From Thermoleophilaceae bacterium (lineage in GTDB: Bacteria; Actinomycetota; Thermoleophilia; Solirubrobacterales; Thermoleophilaceae), in contig JACCXP010000343.1 of assembly GCA_013696905.1 (NCBI GenBank), positions 1 to 7,171 of the forward strand: a DNA stretch of 7,171 bases, written 5' to 3'. The position numbers and the translations under genes are program-made. Below are positions 1 through 6,938 of the stretch, in pieces; position 1 is the stretch's first letter, and each line of letters begins with the position of its first letter. The notes below the pieces were generated by a model, which saw only the letters and a list, made by a program, of their open reading frames with translations, made no database searches and was not told where the DNA came from.

Positions 1-578
1 ACCGCCACGCCGCCGATCGCGCTCAGCACGAACTGGAGGCCCGCCATCCACAAGGAGAACGAGCCCGACAGCACGGCGCCGAGGGCGAAGCGATAGGCGA
101 CGAGCGCCGTGCCGTCGTTGATCAGGCTCTCGCCCTCGATGATCGTCACGACGCGGCGTGGCGCGCCGAGCCGCGCCGCGATGGCGGTCGCGGCGACTGG
201 GTCGGTCGGCGAGACGATCGCGCCGAGCACGAAAGCGACCGGCCACGCGAGCCCGATGACCAGGTGCGCCACCAGCGCGACACTCACCATCGTCGCCAGC
301 ACGAGCCCGACCGCAAGCAACGAGATCGGGCGCAGGTTCGCGCGCAGGTTGCGCAGCGACGAGAAGAACGAGGCGCCGTAGAGCAGCGGCGGCAGGAAGA
401 TCAGCAGCACCAGGTCGGGCTCGAGCTCGACGGCCGGGACACCGGGCACGAAGCCGATGCCGAGGCCGCCCAGCACGAGCAGGATCGGGTAGGGCACGTG
501 CGTCCAGGTCGCCAGCAGCAGCAGGCCGACGACGGACACGAGCAGCCCGAGCAGCACGATCTCGAACTGGTGGTCCAT
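1..578 (-). CDS. CPA1-family Na+(K+)/H+ antiporter, N-terminal part (runs off left edge)
   Basis: Inner-membrane cation/proton exchanger of the monovalent cation:proton antiporter-1 type (Na_H_Exchanger fold), expected to move Na+ or K+ against protons for pH and salt homeostasis. Reading from ATG at 578 gives 192 complete codons before the window ends, so the C-terminal half is missing. The protein is strongly hydrophobic with successive membrane segments from residue 6 on. It has the family's unwound-helix motif SPTDP at about 123-127 and the ion-site motif EGESLINDG at about 148-156 (N154, D155), where the Asp is the expected cation/proton-binding residue. The start is the only in-frame ATG near the divergent recR promoter. 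There is no strong Shine-Dalgarno, but a TAAGGT box lies 7 nt upstream, so the mRNA may be leaderless. The ENDG-type signature differs from that of the second antiporter in this window, so they are not recent duplicates. Family is confident; ion specificity is unknown. Confidence 0.9.
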   Translation of the reverse strand, partial: MDHQFEIVLLGLLVSVVGLLLLATWTHVPYPILLVLGGLGIGFVPGVPAVELEPDLVLLIFLPPLLYGASFFSSLRNLRANLRPISLLAVGLVLATMVSVALVAHLVIGLAWPVAFVLGAIVSPTDPVAATAIAARLGAPRRVVTIIEGESLINDGTALVAYRFALGAVLSGSFSLWMAGLQFVLSAIGGVA

Positions 579-585
579 CGCCTTG

Positions 586-591
586 ACCTTA
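586..591 (-). promoter_or_regulatory. Candidate -10 box of the antiporter gene (leaderless)
   Basis: On the minus strand TAAGGT fits the TANNNT form of a -10 element. It is followed by exactly 7 nt and then the ATG at 578, which would place transcription start at or next to the start codon. No convincing -35 is seen. The box abuts the TTGACG proposed as the recR -35, so the two divergent promoters would share a narrow 52-bp gap. This is inferred from pattern only. Confidence 0.4.
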
Positions 592-622
592 TTGACGGGC
601 CGCCCGCACTCCTGACTAACCT
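592..622 (+). promoter_or_regulatory. Candidate recR promoter
   Basis: TTGACG (592-597) is a near-consensus -35. TAACCT (617-622) fits a TANNNT -10, with a 19-bp spacer that is on the long side. A second TTGACC at 583-588 is also present. Only 8 nt separate the -10 from the GTG of recR at 631 and no Shine-Dalgarno is visible, so a leaderless recR mRNA is likely. Confidence 0.45.
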
Positions 623-630
623 CAACCGCC

Positions 631-1230
631 GTGTTCGCGCCGCCGATCGACCGCCTGATCACGGAGTTCGCGCGCCTGCCGGGGATCGGCCAGCGGACAG
701 CTCAGCGGCTCGCCTTCTACGTGTTGCGGCTCTCGCCCGAGCAGGCGCTGCCGCTCGCGGAGGCGATCCGCGAGGTCAAGGAGTCGGTCGGGCTGTGCGA
801 GATCTGCTTCAACCTGGCCGTCGGCCCGCGCTGCCGGATCTGCGAGGACGAGCGCCGCGACGCCGACGTGATCTGCGTGGTCGAGGAGCCGAGCGACGTG
901 ATCCCGATCGAGCGCACCCACGAGTGGCGTGGGCGTTACCACGTGCTCGGCGGCGCGCTCTCCCCGATCGACGGCATCGACCCCGAGGACCTGCACTTGG
1001 AGGAGCTCGCGAGGCGGGTGGAGAGCGGCGCCGTGCGCGAGGTCGTGGTGGCGACCAACTCGACGACGACGGGCGAGGCCACCGCTCTCCACATCGCAGA
1101 CCTCTTGCGCGAGCGCGCGCCGCAGGCCGCGGTCACCCGCCTGGCGAGTGGCCTGCCGGTGGGGGCCGACCTCGAGTACGCGGACGAGATCACGCTCGGC
1201 AAGGCTTTCCAGGGTCGCCGCGCGTTGTGA
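631..1230 (+). CDS. recR: Recombination mediator protein RecR
   Basis: RecR works with RecF and RecO to load RecA onto SSB-coated single-stranded DNA at gaps; it forms a ring clamp in the cytoplasm. The 199-residue length is the normal family size. In order it shows a helix-hairpin-helix DNA-binding segment with LPGIGQRTAQR at about 16-26, a four-cysteine zinc finger (C56, C59, C68, C71, spacing C-x2-C-x8-C-x2-C) and a Toprim domain from about 79 to 175, beginning with the acidic VVEEPSD stretch. The start is GTG, matching the expected N-terminus just ahead of the helix-hairpin-helix; no SD precedes it, consistent with a leaderless transcript. In many bacteria recR follows dnaX and ybaB, but here its upstream neighbour is a divergent antiporter, so it appears to have its own promoter. 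The stop overlaps the start of the next gene (GTGA). Confidence 0.97.
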   Translation: MFAPPIDRLITEFARLPGIGQRTAQRLAFYVLRLSPEQALPLAEAIREVKESVGLCEICFNLAVGPRCRICEDERRDADVICVVEEPSDVIPIERTHEWRGRYHVLGGALSPIDGIDPEDLHLEELARRVESGAVREVVVATNSTTTGEATALHIADLLRERAPQAAVTRLASGLPVGADLEYADEITLGKAFQGRRAL

Positions 1231-1661
1231 GCGAGCGCGCCCCCTGGGGGCGCCGCCGGCGGCTCGCTGCGATCGTCGCGAACGCCGTGCTCGCGCTGTC
1301 GGTGGTCGTGGTCCCGTGGTACGCGCTCGCCGCGTACACGCCGAGCGGCTGGCAGGCCACGTGGCTGGCGCGCCTCGCGCTCGTGCTGGCGCTCGCCGGC
1401 ATCGTGCTTCTGCGCCTCGGGCGACCGCCGCGCGACCTGCTGGCGCCCTCGCTGCTGGCGCTCGTGCTGGTGGCCTATCGCGTCGCGCTGCCGCCCGACT
1501 TCGGCTTCGACCTCGACGGGCTCGAGGTGTCCGTAGAGCGGCGGCCCGGCGCCTTGATCGCGCTCGCGTCCGCCGTCGCGGCCTTCGGCGTGCCGCTCAG
1601 CGTGGAGCTCGCACGCAGATCGCGGCGATCGGGGAGCACCGGACGGAGCTCCTCGGCGTAG
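1227..1661 (+). CDS. Small four-helix membrane protein, unknown function
   Basis: This is a 144-residue integral membrane protein with no recognised catalytic motif. An Arg-rich cytoplasmic start (WGRRRRR at 7-12) precedes four hydrophobic segments at about 13-31, 46-64, 70-87 and 107-125. The loop after the first carries P-W-Y and then S-G-W; the third is followed by an acidic loop and then RRPGALIAL leading into the last helix. This W-Y...G-W plus R-P-G layout resembles uncharacterised membrane proteins I associate with Thermoleophilia (recollection, not a search). The GTG start overlaps the recR stop as GTGA, so translation is probably coupled; AGGG at 1211-1214 is too distant to be a good SD. 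The final residues after about 131 (SRRSGSTGRSSSA) are low complexity and are read antisense to the real end of the convergent cupin gene, so the natural stop seems to have been lost. Membrane nature is confident; function is unknown. Confidence 0.8.
   Translation: MSERAPWGRRRRLAAIVANAVLALSVVVVPWYALAAYTPSGWQATWLARLALVLALAGIVLLRLGRPPRDLLAPSLLALVLVAYRVALPPDFGFDLDGLEVSVERRPGALIALASAVAAFGVPLSVELARRSRRSGSTGRSSSA
1237..1263 (+). repeat. Two adjoining GC palindromes at the recR / membrane-protein junction
   Basis: Positions 1237-1253 form a perfect inverted repeat: 8-bp arms GCGCCCCC and GGGGGCGC around a single T. It runs straight into a perfect 12-bp palindrome GCCGCCGGCGGC at 1252-1263. Both begin about 7 nt after the recR stop, inside the first codons of the membrane-protein gene. 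As RNA the first could form a GC stem with a CCTGG loop. There is no U tract, so a classical terminator is unlikely; a structure that slows or couples translation is possible. Confidence 0.5.
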
Positions 1662-2122
1662 GAGATCGAGTGGCGGTGGAGCGTGCCGTCGTCATCGGTC
1701 GCGTAGGCGCCCATGCGCCACAGCGGCGGCGAGTAGGCGTGGATCGTGACCGCCGGCACGTCGCCCCAATGCGACATGCGGTGCACCTCGGAGGCATCGA
1801 AGCAGAAGGAGTCCCCGGGCCCGTAGATCACGACGCTCGGCTCGCCGCCGATAACGAGGCGCTCGTGCTTGATGGCGCCGTCGATGACGCAGATCGCGCC
1901 GGAGGAGATGTCGTGGTCGTGGAAGCCCGTGTCGTGGTCGTTCATCCAGCAGATGACCCACAGGCCGAGTGGGCCGTCGCGGGAGATCTGCTCGTAGGTG
2001 CGGCGGTCCGGGTCGTGGCGCACGAGGTGGCGCCAACTGTCCGGCTCGGCGGCGATCCGCGTCACGAGCTCACGCATCTCAGCCGGCGTGGGCTCGGGGT
2101 AGACCGAGGGACTTGCGCTCAA
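1475..2122 (-). CDS. Cysteine-dioxygenase-family thiol dioxygenase (cupin), Gln-type
   Basis: This is a non-haem iron cupin that would oxidise a small thiol to its sulfinic acid with O2. Metal ligands are H68 and H70 (FHDHD) and H114 (SEVHR). T126-H128-Y130 (TIHAY) sits where mammalian enzymes have the Ser-His-Tyr triad. G75 replaces the cross-linking Cys, as in other bacterial members. The position of the carboxylate-binding Arg60 of cysteine dioxygenase is Q45 (YEQ), so the substrate may be a mercapto-acid such as 3-mercaptopropionate rather than L-cysteine (inference). The TTG start is supported by a strong AAGGAGG 7 nt upstream and overlaps the upstream amidohydrolase stop as TTGA. The family normally ends near SYAEELRP (about 154-161); here the frame runs on another ~50 Ser/Thr/Pro/Lys-rich residues antisense to the membrane-protein gene, probably after loss of the original stop. 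Fold confident, substrate uncertain. Confidence 0.87.
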   Translation of the reverse strand: MSASPSVYPEPTPAEMRELVTRIAAEPDSWRHLVRHDPDRRTYEQISRDGPLGLWVICWMNDHDTGFHDHDISSGAICVIDGAIKHERLVIGGEPSVVIYGPGDSFCFDASEVHRMSHWGDVPAVTIHAYSPPLWRMGAYATDDDGTLHRHSISYAEELRPVLPDRRDLRASSTLSGTPKAATADASAIKAPGRRSTDTSSPSRSKPKSGGSATR

Positions 2123-3045
2123 GCGAGCACCTCCTTGGGTTGAAGTAGCCGTGACGGGTTGGTCACGAGCATCGCCTGGCGGACCGCCTCCCCCAGTGGG
2201 CAGTCGAGCGAGCCGAGCACAGGGCGATCGGAGCCGTAGACGAGCTGGTCGACGCCGAGCACGCGCACGGCGTGGTCGATCATCTGGACGCCGTAGGAGG
2301 AGGAGTCGACGAACAGGTCGTCGTCCACCTTCAGTCCGGGCCCGCCGCGCGCGGCGAGGCGCTCGGCGTGTAGCGGACCGCCGCCCGCGAGCATCGCGAA
2401 CAGGACGCGCAGGCGCGGATGGTCAGCCCGCCCGGTGGCGACGAAGGCGTGCCATGCGGAGTTCATCTGCGCCACGTATCCAGACATGGCGGGCCACCAG
2501 TCGGGGAGCCCGTCCTCGGCGTCCGGCGCCGGGCTCCAGGGCGCGGGGCCCGGGTGGACGAGCAGGGGCGCGTTAGCGCGCTCGAGCCGCTCGAGCAGCG
2601 CGCCGCAGCGGTCGAGGCCCGCCGGCGTGGCGATAGCCCCGGCCGGGATCGAGAGGCCGACGAATCCGCGCGCGAGCAGGGCGTCGACCTGGCGCGGGTC
2701 GCTCTCGGCGAGGCCGGCGGCGCCCCAGGCGCCGAAGCGTTCGTCGAGCGCGGCGACGCCGTCGTGGTAGGCGGCGAGCAGCGGCGCCGCCTCGTCGGCC
2801 GGCAGGGCCTCGATCCCGAGTGGGCTCGAGATCGCGATCAGCGCACGGTCGAGGGCGTCGGCCTCGACCCACTGCCCGCGCCGCTCGGGGTCGTGGTCCG
2901 CCAGGTCGACGGCGCAGTCCGGCTCGCCCCGCAGGCGCAGGAGCCAGCCGCGGTCGTCGCGACGGATCAGCGGCGGCTCCCTGCGACGGGACAGCGCGGC
3001 CACGAGCGGCTCGGGCCAGAGGTGCTGGTGGGAGTCGACTCGCAA
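2119..3045 (-). CDS. Amidohydrolase-2 family metal-dependent hydrolase (TIM barrel)
   Basis: A cytoplasmic hydrolase or decarboxylase of the PF04909 type, 308 residues. Metal-site motifs appear in order: the HxH of VDSHQHLW (H6, H8) at the very N-terminus, H164 in LLVHPGP, H226 in GGGPLHAERL, and D273 in YGSDRP. The closing NPSRLLQ motif is typical of the family. Family members act on lactones, dicarboxylates, amides or aromatic acids; the substrate here cannot be told. I chose the TTG at 3045 because it gives the classic MRVDSHQHLW start and no ATG or GTG is in frame between it and the divergent lysC. A longer frame up to 3201 exists but its extra 52 residues are antisense to the lysC start and look non-coding. 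The stop overlaps the TTG of the thiol dioxygenase, so the two are one operon and probably act on the same compound or pathway. Confidence 0.88.
   Translation of the reverse strand: MRVDSHQHLWPEPLVAALSRRREPPLIRRDDRGWLLRLRGEPDCAVDLADHDPERRGQWVEADALDRALIAISSPLGIEALPADEAAPLLAAYHDGVAALDERFGAWGAAGLAESDPRQVDALLARGFVGLSIPAGAIATPAGLDRCGALLERLERANAPLLVHPGPAPWSPAPDAEDGLPDWWPAMSGYVAQMNSAWHAFVATGRADHPRLRVLFAMLAGGGPLHAERLAARGGPGLKVDDDLFVDSSSYGVQMIDHAVRVLGVDQLVYGSDRPVLGSLDCPLGEAVRQAMLVTNPSRLLQPKEVLA
2130..2136 (-). promoter_or_regulatory. Strong Shine-Dalgarno that fixes the TTG start of the thiol dioxygenase
   Basis: AAGGAGG lies inside the last codons of the amidohydrolase gene, 7 nt ahead of the TTG at 2122. 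It is the best ribosome binding site in the window and is the main reason to accept the TTG start. It implies that the second gene of the operon is translated efficiently by re-initiation. Confidence 0.8.
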
Positions 3046-3059
3046 CTGGTCTGCCGCTG

Positions 3060-3065
3060 ACTCTA
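3060..3065 (-). promoter_or_regulatory. Weak candidate -10 box for the amidohydrolase operon
   Basis: On the minus strand TAGAGT fits TANNNT and ends 14 nt before the TTG at 3045, which would give a leader of only about 7 nt. No -35 or good SD is evident. The whole control region shared with divergent lysC is 51 bp. Confidence 0.25.
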
Positions 3066-3083
3066 CGCCACCGCCACCCTCAC

Positions 3084-3089
3084 TATCGT
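3084..3089 (+). promoter_or_regulatory. Candidate -10 box of lysC (leaderless)
   Basis: TATCGT fits TANNNT and is followed by 7 nt and then the ATG at 3097, so transcription would start at the initiation codon. No SD is present between them. A clear -35 is not seen. The 51-bp gap leaves no room for a lysine riboswitch or a leader peptide. Confidence 0.42.
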
Positions 3090-3096
3090 CTTCGCA

Positions 3097-4441
<1,345 letters not shown>

Positions 4442-4452
<11 letters not shown>

Positions 4453-5485
4453 CGGCTACCGGGTCGGGGTCGTTGGAGCCACCGGTGCGGTCGGCTCGAC
4501 GATCCTCGAGGTGCTCGCGGAGCGCGACTTTCCGGCCAGCGACGTCGTCGCCTACGCTTCGGAGCGCTCCGCCGGCCGCGAGATCCCCTTCAACGGCACC
4601 GTCCTGGAGTGCCGCCGGCTCGCTGCCGACGCGATCGACGGGCTGGACCTCGTGCTCTCCTCGGCGGGCGGCTCGGTGAGCGCCGAATGGGTGCCGCAGC
4701 TGGTCGAGGCCGGGGCAGTGGTCGTCGACAACACCAGCTACTTCCGAATGCACGAGGACGTCCCGCTGGTCATCCCAGAGATCAACCCTGACGCTGCGGC
4801 GTCGCACAACGGCATCGTCGCCAACCCGAACTGCTCGACGATGCAGATGGTCGTTGCTCTTGCCCCGATCTACCGGCAGGTCGGCATCGATCGCATCATC
4901 GTCTCCACCTATCAGTCGGTCTCGGGAACGGGGCAGAGCGCCGTCGAAGAGCTGCGCGAGCAGAGCCGGGCCGTTCTGGACGGGGCCGAGGCCCAGGCAA
5001 ACGTGTATCCGCACCGCATCGCGTTCAACGTCCTGCCCCAGGTCGAGGTCTTCAAGGACGGCGACGACTACACGACCGAAGAGCGCAAGATCATGGCCGA
5101 GACCCGCAAGATCCTCGGCGTCGGCGAGGAGCTGGGGATCTCGGCGACCTGCGCCCGGGTCCCCGTCTTCACCGGCCACTCGCAGTCGATCAATATCGAG
5201 ACCTCCGAGGACCTCTCGCCGGAGAATTGCCGCGAGCTGCTCGGCACGGCCCCTGGCGTCGCCGTTCTGGATGAGCCGGCCAGCGGCGCCTACCCGCTCG
5301 CAATCGACGCCGCCGGGCGGGACGAGGTGCTGGTCGGGCGGATCCGTCGCGACCCCAGCCGCGAGCGCTGCCTGAACCTCTGGGTCGTCGGCGACAACCT
5401 GCGCAAGGGCGCCGCGACGAACGCGGTGCAGGTCGCCGAGGTGCTGGTCGACCGAGACCTCGTCCGGGTGCCGAGCGCGGCTTAA
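4442..5485 (+). CDS. asd: Aspartate-semialdehyde dehydrogenase
   Basis: Reduces L-aspartyl-4-phosphate, the product of the aspartate kinase encoded just upstream, to L-aspartate 4-semialdehyde with NADPH; the product is the branch point to lysine/diaminopimelate and to homoserine. The 347-residue length is normal. An N-terminal Rossmann nucleotide-binding motif GATGAVG is at 12-18. The catalytic cysteine is C131 in NPNCST, followed by STYQSVSGTG (Q158), the substrate-binding Arg and general-base His in CARVPVFTGHS (R239, H246), and DNLRKGAATNA near the C-terminus. The gene overlaps lysC by 11 bp and has its own SD, so lysC and asd form one operon giving consecutive enzymes, as in corynebacteria and mycobacteria. 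A short hairpin follows the stop, so the operon probably ends here. Confidence 0.97.
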
Positions 5486-5569
5486 CGCTTCTTCTCGGCG
5501 GTGCGGCAGCTGCCGCGCTTTCGGGCTCCGGCCCTAATCCACGCCGGCCAGCAGGCGCTTCTTCTCGGC
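5486..5569. repeat. 14-bp direct repeat pair CGCTTCTTCTCGGC
   Basis: Identical 14-mers occur at 5486-5499, immediately after the asd stop, and at 5556-5569, inside the SHOCT gene. On the minus strand both read Ala-Glu-Lys-Lys-Arg in their own frames: the SHOCT copy continues to LLAGVD, while the other is cut by TAA at 5484-5482. They may be a relic of a small duplication of the SHOCT 3' end or mere chance; the frames upstream of the first copy show no further SHOCT similarity. Confidence 0.4.
5503..5516. terminator. Candidate hairpin between asd and the SHOCT gene
   Basis: The perfect 14-bp palindrome GCGGCAGCTGCCGC can fold as a 5-bp GC stem with an AGCT loop. On the plus strand GCTTT follows, giving only a very short T run. 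It sits between two convergent genes, where a bidirectional terminator is expected, but the stem is short and the T tract poor, so it is a weak candidate. Confidence 0.35.
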
Positions 5570-5665
5570 CTCGAACTCCGTGTCGGTCAGCACCTTCCTC
5601 GCTCGCAGCTCGCCCAGGCGCTCGAGCCGGTCGAGGCGGGCGTCGCTGGCTCCCAGGTCCGTCAC
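5534..5665 (-). CDS. SHOCT-domain microprotein, 43 residues
   Basis: The reading frame from GTG at 5665 encodes a 43-residue protein that is almost nothing but a SHOCT (short C-terminal, PF09851-type) domain: LDRLERLGELRARKVLTDTE at 11-30, then FEAEKKRLL at 31-39. The leucine-rich helix, turn V-L-T-D and second helix E-F-E-x-x-K-x-x-L-L match the family pattern closely. SHOCT usually sits at the end of a larger protein and is thought to mediate oligomerisation or contacts, so a stand-alone copy is either a true microprotein or the surviving C-terminus of a lost gene. No better start exists: further upstream the frame is antisense to the divergent antiporter. Only a poor AAGAG lies ahead of the GTG. 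It is convergent with asd and starts 25 bp from the antiporter start. The domain call is firm; expression is uncertain. Confidence 0.6.
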   Translation of the reverse strand: MTDLGASDARLDRLERLGELRARKVLTDTEFEAEKKRLLAGVD

Positions 5666-5677
5666 CGGCTCTTGCGC

Positions 5678-5683
5678 CAGAAT
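5678..5683 (+). promoter_or_regulatory. Candidate -10 box of the second antiporter (leaderless)
   Basis: CAGAAT, one mismatch from TANNNT, ends exactly 7 nt before the ATG at 5691, the same geometry as lysC and the first antiporter. No SD is present and no clear -35 was found. It would lie in the 25-bp gap between divergent start codons. Confidence 0.3.
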
Positions 5684-5690
5684 TGGGCCA

Positions 5691-6938
5691 ATGGACCTGG
5701 GGTTCAACGAGGTGCTGCTGTTCAGCGGTTTGCTGCTCGCGATCGCGGCTGGCCTGTCGGGGCTGTTCCACGGCACCGTGTTGTCGGTATCCGTGCTCGG
5801 GGTGGCGCTCGGCGCGGCCCTGGCCGGCGCGGATCTCGTCGACGTCAGCGCGACCGATGACTCGGTCGTGCAGTTGATCGAGCTGGCCCTGATCGTGACC
5901 CTGTTCTCCGACGGGCTGTTCGTCCGGCGGGAGCTCCTGATCGTGCACTGGAGCGCACCCGTCCGTGCGCTGGCGCTCGCGATGCCCCTGACGCTGTTGC
6001 TCCTGGCGCTGGCCGCCAAGGGGTTGTTCGGCGACCTGACCTGGGCCGAGGCCTTCCTTCTCGCTGCGGTGCTATCGCCGACCGACCCTGTGGTGACGTC
6101 CACGGTCGTCACTTCTCAGCGCGTTCCCGAGTCGGTGCGCCACACCCTCAACCTGGAGTCCGGGCTCAACGACGGGCTGGCTCTTCCGTTCGTCCTCTTC
6201 TTCATCGTGCTCGCCTCGCCCGGCGGCGACGCGGGCAGGGAGGCCGTCGACCTGCTGGGGGAGGCGGCCGTCGGCGCGATCATCGGGGTCGCCCTCGGTC
6301 TGCTCGCCGGCCGCCTGACCCACCACCTGCCCGCGGGTGGGATGGAGCGTCGCTACGAGGGGATCTTCGCCCTCGGGGTGGGGCTGATGGTGTTCGGCAT
6401 CGCCGAGGCGACGATCGGGAACGGGTTCATCGCAGCGTTCGTCTGCGGCATCGCACTGGCAGTCGCCGACCACGACATCGCCGACGACTTCATCGAGTTC
6501 TCCGAGAACGTCAGCTCGATCCTGCAGGTGCTCGCCTTCTTCGTCTTCGGTGCGCTGATCGTCGCGACCGGGCTGAGCGTCGGGGTCGGGTTGCTGCTCG
6601 CCTTCATCGTCTTCGCGTTGCTGGTGGCACGTCCCCTGGCGGTCGCGATCTCGTTCCTGAGAGTGAAGCTGCCGACCCCGCACCGGGTCTTCGTCGCATG
6701 GTTCGGCCCGAAGGGCGTCGCTTCGATGCTGTTCGCGCTCTTCGTCCTGAACTCGGCAGTGGGGGAGCGCGAGCTGATCTTCGAAGTGGCCGCGTTCGTG
6801 ATCCTCGCCTCGATCCTCGCCCACGGGCTCAGCGACACGGTCGGGACCAACTGGATCGAGCGCCGCATACAGGCCGACCCGGAACTGACCGACCACGAGA
6901 TCGGGCCGACGCCGGGCTCCCGCGCCATCAGACGGTGA
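5691..6938 (+). CDS. CPA1-type cation:proton antiporter (complete)
   Basis: A 415-residue inner-membrane antiporter with about 12 hydrophobic segments and a short cytoplasmic tail (about 388-415). Family markers are [13 protein letters not shown] at 125-137, holding the unwound-helix TDP, and [13 protein letters not shown] at 154-166, where N160-D161 is the likely ion/proton site. [14 protein letters not shown] at 337-350 corresponds to the conserved G-P-(R/K)-G segment late in the transporter. It would exchange Na+ or K+ for H+. I chose ATG at 5691 because hydrophobic sequence begins directly after it ([15 protein letters not shown]). The 37 codons open upstream of it are antisense to the SHOCT gene, Arg/Ser-rich, and unlike a membrane protein. 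Its ESGLNDG motif differs from the EGESLINDG of the antiporter at the left edge, so the two belong to different subfamilies. The stop overlaps the convergent HdrB-like gene by 11 bp. Confidence 0.92.
   Translation: MDLGFNEVLLFSGLLLAIAAGLSGLFHGTVLSVSVLGVALGAALAGADLVDVSATDDSVVQLIELALIVTLFSDGLFVRRELLIVHWSAPVRALALAMPLTLLLLALAAKGLFGDLTWAEAFLLAAVLSPTDPVVTSTVVTSQRVPESVRHTLNLESGLNDGLALPFVLFFIVLASPGGDAGREAVDLLGEAAVGAIIGVALGLLAGRLTHHLPAGGMERRYEGIFALGVGLMVFGIAEATIGNGFIAAFVCGIALAVADHDIADDFIEFSENVSSILQVLAFFVFGALIVATGLSVGVGLLLAFIVFALLVARPLAVAISFLRVKLPTPHRVFVAWFGPKGVASMLFALFVLNSAVGERELIFEVAAFVILASILAHGLSDTVGTNWIERRIQADPELTDHEIGPTPGSRAIRR

Noticed and set aside
264..1661. Long plus-strand open frame of 465 codons covering the antiporter antisense, recR and the membrane protein
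   Set aside because: Only the last 144 codons from GTG 1227 look like protein. The rest is Arg/Gln/His-rich shadow sequence, antisense to the antiporter and out of frame with recR.
3046..3096. Lysine riboswitch or leader peptide upstream of lysC
   Set aside because: The gap to the divergent gene is only 51 bp and the -10 box abuts the start, leaving no room for either.
5580..5690. N-terminal extension of the second antiporter by 37 codons
   Set aside because: The added residues are Ser/Arg-rich and antisense to the SHOCT gene, while the hydrophobic antiporter N-terminus begins right after ATG 5691.
5666..6112. Longer minus-strand version of the SHOCT gene (192 codons)
   Set aside because: Everything upstream of about 5690 is antisense to the antiporter and has no recognisable domain; only the last 43 codons match SHOCT.
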